Positions 5,897 to 8,768 of a stretch of 8,768 nucleotides of DNA are shown piece after piece. The DNA comes from Gammaproteobacteria bacterium (GTDB lineage: Bacteria > Pseudomonadota > Gammaproteobacteria > Steroidobacterales > MnTg04): assembly GCA_027297845.1 (NCBI GenBank), contig JAPUHG010000197.1:1-8768 (forward strand), written 5' to 3'. The position numbers were made by a program, and so were the translations under genes. A model generated the notes under the pieces. That model was not told the DNA's origin, did no database searches, and saw nothing but the letters and a program-made list of their open reading frames with translations. Position 1 is the first letter of the stretch. The number at the start of each line of letters is the position of its first letter.

Positions 5897-6600
5897 TAGT
5901 CTGCCAGCTCCACGTAAACGCGGCGATTATGTTTGCCCTTTTTCTCAATTTTGCTGACGATTACTCGACCGATCTCGCTGCTGTTTTTGACGTGTGTGCC
6001 GCCGCAGGGCTGTAGATCCAGGTCACCGATCTTCAGCAGCCTGATTCTCTCGGAAACACGTGGTGGCTTGACCGACATCGTGCGAATCAATTCCGGACGC
6101 TGGTCGAGTTCCTCCCAGTCAGTCCAGATAGTTTCGGCCGCATGGTTGCCGGCAATGAGTTGATTGATCCTTTCGTTTACTGCTTCCTTATCGATCGGTT
6201 CCTGCATGTCGAAATCGAGCCGGCTGCGTAGTTCACCTATGGAGCCACCGGTGACGCCGAAGGGTAGTGCGACGCCTAGGAAGTGCAGGCTCGTGTGCAT
6301 GCGCATCAGGCGATATCGACGCTGCCAATCGATTTCTACTTCCACGATGTCGCCCACAGCCGGCAACTCAAGACCGGCTTCCGGTACGTGCAGCACCTCG
6401 CGTGCGGCACCGTAAACCGTATCGGCTATCGGCAAAGTCCTGCCACCGGCTGTTCTCATGACTCCGGTGTCGCCTGGCTGGCCACCGCCTCGTGGATAAA
6501 AAACGGTTTGATCCAGCACTATTCCCTGCTCAGAAACTTGAATCACTGTGGCCTGGCAGTTTTTGAGATAGGCGTCCTGTAAATACAGCATTTCGGTCAT
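5896..6600 (-). CDS. Alanyl-tRNA editing protein AlaX (AlaX-M type)
   Basis: A free-standing homologue of the alanyl-tRNA synthetase editing domain, which hydrolyses Ser (or Gly) wrongly attached to tRNA-Ala. In the 234-residue product, the N-terminal beta-barrel part carries FYPRGGGQPGD (34-44), which in the family marks the longer AlaX-M form. The zinc-dependent catalytic part has HTSLH (His102 and His106), the GGSIGE loop (118-123) and CGGTH (Cys199 and His203), giving the H-x3-H and C-x3-H zinc ligands. All key residues are present. The start is the second of two adjacent ATGs (6600): GGAG lies six bases ahead of it, better spacing than for the ATG at 6603, and MTE is a usual family N-terminus. 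It is the first gene of a two-gene unit with the PaiB-like gene, transcribed divergently from the yjdF-like gene. Confidence 0.95.
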   Translation of the reverse strand: MTEMLYLQDAYLKNCQATVIQVSEQGIVLDQTVFYPRGGGQPGDTGVMRTAGGRTLPIADTVYGAAREVLHVPEAGLELPAVGDIVEVEIDWQRRYRLMRMHTSLHFLGVALPFGVTGGSIGELRSRLDFDMQEPIDKEAVNERINQLIAGNHAAETIWTDWEELDQRPELIRTMSVKPPRVSERIRLLKIGDLDLQPCGGTHVKNSSEIGRVIVSKIEKKGKHNRRVYVELAD

Positions 6601-6624
6601 CATCGGCTCCGCCTGATCGCAGGC

Positions 6625-6653
6625 TTGGTAATTTTTCTCGCCAACCGTATGCT
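6625..6653 (+). promoter_or_regulatory. Predicted sigma70 promoter of the yjdF-like gene
   Basis: TTGGTA (6625-6630) and TATGCT (6648-6653) are separated by exactly 17 bases, placing the transcript start near 6660, just ahead of the GGAG ribosome binding site (6667-6670). The match is reasonable at both hexamers, and it lies in the only gene-free stretch available to this gene. Confidence 0.5.
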
Positions 6654-6667
6654 ATACCGAAGTATAG
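6652..6667. promoter_or_regulatory. Perfect 6-base inverted repeat beside the yjdF-like promoter (candidate operator)
   Basis: CTATAC (6652-6657) and GTATAG (6662-6667) are exact inverted copies around CGAA. The palindrome starts at the end of the predicted -10 hexamer, covers the expected transcript start and touches the ribosome binding site. It could be an operator for a dimeric regulator or a 5' hairpin on the mRNA. Its TATAC half-sites may also simply be promoter-like sequence on both strands of this divergent region. Confidence 0.35.
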
Positions 6668-6677
6668 GAGCGAAGAA

Positions 6678-7295
6678 ATGGCTGCGACCTCGAAAGAACG
6701 CCTGATCCTGTTGCTGCTGGTTGTTTTTGGCACGGCGATCAGCGGAATTGGTCCGTATGATCGTATGACCTGGTGGTTGGAAGTCGCACCGATACTGGTA
6801 GGTATCGCAATCCTGGTTCGAACGGCCGACAGTTATCGGCTAACGCCATTGTTGTATCGCTTGATGGCTCTTCATGCCTTGCTGATGATGGTTGGCGGGC
6901 ATTACACCTACGCCAATGTCCCGCTGGGTTTTTGGTTCCAGGATATGTTCGATCTTGCGCGCAATAACGACGACCGTCTTGGCCATGTCATGCAGGGTTT
7001 TGTACCGGCCATGATAGCCAGGGAAGTCCTGTTGCGAAGTTCACCGCTCACCCGTGGCAAATGGTTGTTTTTCCTGGTCACATGCGTGGCGCTGGCGATC
7101 AGCGCGTTCTATGAATTCATCGAATGGTGGGTCGCTGTGATCATGGGCGGGGAAGCGGATGAGTTTCTTGCTACCCAGGGAGATATCTGGGATACCCAGT
7201 GGGACATGTTCCTCGCGTTGATTGGCGCCATTGCCGCTCAGCTGCTGCTGGGCCGCATCCAGGACCGGCAACTCAAAAACCTCAATGCTATCTGA
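6678..7295 (+). CDS. yjdF: YjdF/DUF2238-family inner-membrane protein
   Basis: A 205-residue integral membrane protein matching the DUF2238 family represented by Escherichia coli YjdF, whose function is unknown. Conserved-looking segments are YDRMTWWLEVAP (27-38), the strong signature GGHYTYANVPLGFW (73-86), RNNDDRLGHVMQGFVPA (95-111), ARE (114-116), FYEFIEWW (144-151) and GDIWDTQWDM (168-177). About six hydrophobic segments can be seen, at roughly 8-24, 34-49, 56-73, 105-118, 128-148 and 177-192. The clusters of His, Asp and Glu in or near the membrane are typical of this family and suggest a metal or proton role, but that is inference. The start is well supported by GGAG at 6667-6670, seven bases ahead of the ATG. 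It is transcribed alone and divergently from AlaX. The symbol reflects family membership only. Confidence 0.9.
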   Translation: MAATSKERLILLLLVVFGTAISGIGPYDRMTWWLEVAPILVGIAILVRTADSYRLTPLLYRLMALHALLMMVGGHYTYANVPLGFWFQDMFDLARNNDDRLGHVMQGFVPAMIAREVLLRSSPLTRGKWLFFLVTCVALAISAFYEFIEWWVAVIMGGEADEFLATQGDIWDTQWDMFLALIGAIAAQLLLGRIQDRQLKNLNAI

Positions 7296-7522
7296 ACACT
7301 CCGAAACCCGGTCTGCCCTCAAGGGGCGTTAGCGGGATTTCCAAAACCATCCAGCGGCTCCTCTTGCCGTTGCGCGAAAAAGTGTGACCCGGATCACAAA
7401 AATGCGTCGGTATGGGTGCTTCATCCCAAAGCTGTGAACGACCGCACAACCACATTTGGCGGGCGCTGGCACTGTGTCGGGTGATACCGCGGTCAGGAAA
7501 CCGATTACGGAATACAAAACCC
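7296..7522. other. Gene-free region ahead of the sensor gene
   Basis: These 227 bases separate the yjdF-like gene from the sensor gene. They contain a CRP-type palindrome (7383-7398) and two short hairpins without a following U-tract: GCCC/GGGC near 7314-7327 and CGGC/GCCG at 7355-7369. No strong terminator for the yjdF-like gene and no convincing -35/-10 pair is visible. Open frames on the minus strand here have Cys/Trp/Arg-rich products with no family resemblance and look non-coding. Confidence 0.5.
7383..7398. promoter_or_regulatory. CRP-family binding site (perfect TGTGA-N6-TCACA)
   Basis: TGTGA (7383-7387) and TCACA (7394-7398) are perfect inverted half-sites with the six-base spacer of the CRP/Vfr/Clp consensus, flanked by A-rich sequence on both sides. 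The centre is about 132 bases ahead of the sensor gene's ATG, compatible with activation of a promoter between about 7430 and 7455. The nearest gene in the right orientation is the membrane sensor. Confidence 0.65.
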
Positions 7523-8768
7523 ATGGTTTTTGACAGAAATTACATGCGTAGTACCGTCGCTCGCCGCGTATTCACGCTGTTCGTGCTCGCAGCGTTATTG
7601 CCCGTTGTTGTTGCCGGTGTGTGGTCGCTGATCACCGCCAGTCGCCTGCTGACCGAACAGGCGGAAGAGCAGCTCAAGGAGAGCGCAAAAACCCTGGGTG
7701 TTTCTGTCTACGAAAGACTCGGCATGGCGGAAATGACGCTGCAGGAGATGGCCCAGACATACCAGTTGGAGCATTTTTATCCCGGAACCCCTTTTGGCCG
7801 GCAACAATTTGCTGCTCTCGCGGTGATCACCGATGGCGGGCTGACCAGTATCAGGGGTAGTTTTGACAAAATTCCCGAGCTGGACGAAGCAGCTCTTGAG
7901 CACATCGCCAGCGGTCTTCCGCTACTGCTCAGTCAGGGTACCGAGGGACAGGTCGAACTACTCATGCTGACCTCGGCTGGAGATGCCGGCGAGATCCTGA
8001 TTGCCCGGTTGCTCGCGGAGTACGTCTGGGGCAATTCCTATTATCTGCCCAGTAAGCATCAGATGTGCGTGTTGTGGAACGATTTCAATCCCCTGTATTG
8101 TTCCAGCGAAAACATGCAGCTGGCTTTGCAAGACCTTACCCGGGACAGGCCTCTCCAGATTAACGACACGCCGATCCATTGGCGGCAAAACGAGCGAAAA
8201 TACCTCGGCAAAATCTGGCAGATTTCGCTCGAGCCCCACTTTGGCCACAAGCCGTGGATGCTCTTGATCGGCACACCCGACCGCGAGGTTCTGGCCAATG
8301 TCAACGACTTCCGGGTAGTGTTTGTTACGGTTTTTCTGGCTGCTCTGTTGGTGGCCGCAATAATAAGCATGTCGCAAATCAGGAAGCGCATGGTACCGCT
8401 CGAAAAATTGGCCATCTATGCCGGTCATGTTTCGAACAAGAGATTCAATGAGCCATTGGATGTCGACAGTGGTGACGAATTCGAAGGTCTTGCGAACAGC
8501 CTGCGAAAAATGTCTCGCGGCCTCGCCAATCATTTTTCCATTCTCGCTACGATGTCAGAGGTCGATCGAAAAATACTTAGCTCACCCGAGCCCGGCGCAG
8601 TTGTCGATATCGTCTTGTCACGACTGCGCGACATCGGACCCTGTGATAACGCGGGAGTTACCGTGCTGGATCGGGCTGCACCGAAAATGGCGCAAAATTA
8701 CATGATGCTGACCGGCGAGGACGAAACCACAACCAAACGTATAAAACTCGACCGTGATCTTGAGCTGA
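7523..8768 (+). CDS. Membrane-bound sensor protein with HAMP domain (3' truncated by the window)
   Basis: The frame stays open from the ATG at 7523 to the window edge (415 complete codons), so the gene continues outside. The N-terminus is cytoplasmic and basic (VARR), followed by a first membrane helix (about 16-38), a periplasmic region of about 225 residues (39-263) that resembles a Cache-like sensing domain in size and position, and a second helix (about 264-284). A HAMP domain follows (about 285-337), with its proline in MVPLEKL (290-296) and GDEFEGLANSLRKM (317-330). Next come a short linker and the beginning of a cytoplasmic, possibly GAF-like, domain (about 345-415). Such a layout feeds histidine kinases, GGDEF/EAL enzymes or adenylate cyclases; the output domain is not in view. 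The start is uncertain: a second in-frame ATG at 7544 would still precede the first helix, and neither has a strong Shine-Dalgarno sequence. A CRP-type site upstream suggests cAMP-linked control. Confidence 0.85.
   Translation, partial: MVFDRNYMRSTVARRVFTLFVLAALLPVVVAGVWSLITASRLLTEQAEEQLKESAKTLGVSVYERLGMAEMTLQEMAQTYQLEHFYPGTPFGRQQFAALAVITDGGLTSIRGSFDKIPELDEAALEHIASGLPLLLSQGTEGQVELLMLTSAGDAGEILIARLLAEYVWGNSYYLPSKHQMCVLWNDFNPLYCSSENMQLALQDLTRDRPLQINDTPIHWRQNERKYLGKIWQISLEPHFGHKPWMLLIGTPDREVLANVNDFRVVFVTVFLAALLVAAIISMSQIRKRMVPLEKLAIYAGHVSNKRFNEPLDVDSGDEFEGLANSLRKMSRGLANHFSILATMSEVDRKILSSPEPGAVVDIVLSRLRDIGPCDNAGVTVLDRAAPKMAQNYMMLTGEDETTTKRIKLDRDLEL

Noticed and set aside
7288..7524. Minus-strand frame of 78 codons between the yjdF-like and sensor genes
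   Set aside because: Product rich in Cys, Trp and Arg with no recognisable pattern, it covers the CRP-type site, and it overlaps the end of the yjdF-like gene.
7958..8533. Minus-strand frame of 191 codons at the right edge
   Set aside because: Antisense to the open plus-strand sensor frame, which shows membrane helices and a HAMP domain in the expected order.

Overview
The window reads as chromosomal DNA of a free-living gammaproteobacterium or close relative. It has moderate GC, tightly packed genes on both strands, a secreted S9-family peptidase, a PaiB-type FMN-binding protein, a free-standing AlaX editing enzyme, a YjdF/DUF2238 membrane protein, a HAMP-type sensor and a perfect CRP-type palindrome. 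I cannot fix the genus. I see no tRNA, rRNA, CRISPR array, intact insertion sequence or phage gene.

Left part (1-1359): the last 31 codons of an unidentified gene run, with a 4-base overlap, into a D-Ala-D-Ala-ligase-like ATP-grasp enzyme. A GC-rich 241-base gap follows, framed by 9-base inverted repeats. Middle (1360-3883): a large minus-strand exported prolyl-oligopeptidase-family (S9) peptidase. Its 5' side holds an intrinsic terminator that points towards the gene, then an AT-rich stretch and a cluster of hairpins. Plus-strand cluster (3884-5244): a small dimeric alpha/beta-barrel (ABM-like) protein, a GNAT acetyltransferase and a small multi-pass membrane protein, spaced like an operon.

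Minus-strand pair (5276-6600): AlaX (trans-editing of mischarged tRNA-Ala) and a PaiB-like FMN-binding protein overlap in a TAATG junction, so they are probably co-translated. A divergent promoter region (6604-6677) with a 6-base palindrome separates them from the plus-strand yjdF-like gene (6678-7295). Right edge (7296-8768): an intergenic region with a perfect TGTGA-N6-TCACA CRP-type site, then the N-terminal 415 codons of a membrane sensor (TM, periplasmic sensing region, TM, HAMP, start of a cytoplasmic domain) whose output domain lies beyond the window.

The gene set is mostly ordinary housekeeping and accessory content, and I do not see a convincing new multi-gene system. The observations most worth checking are non-coding: the terminator with no evident gene to terminate, the hairpin-rich leader, the inverted-repeat-bounded segment, and the palindrome beside the yjdF promoter.
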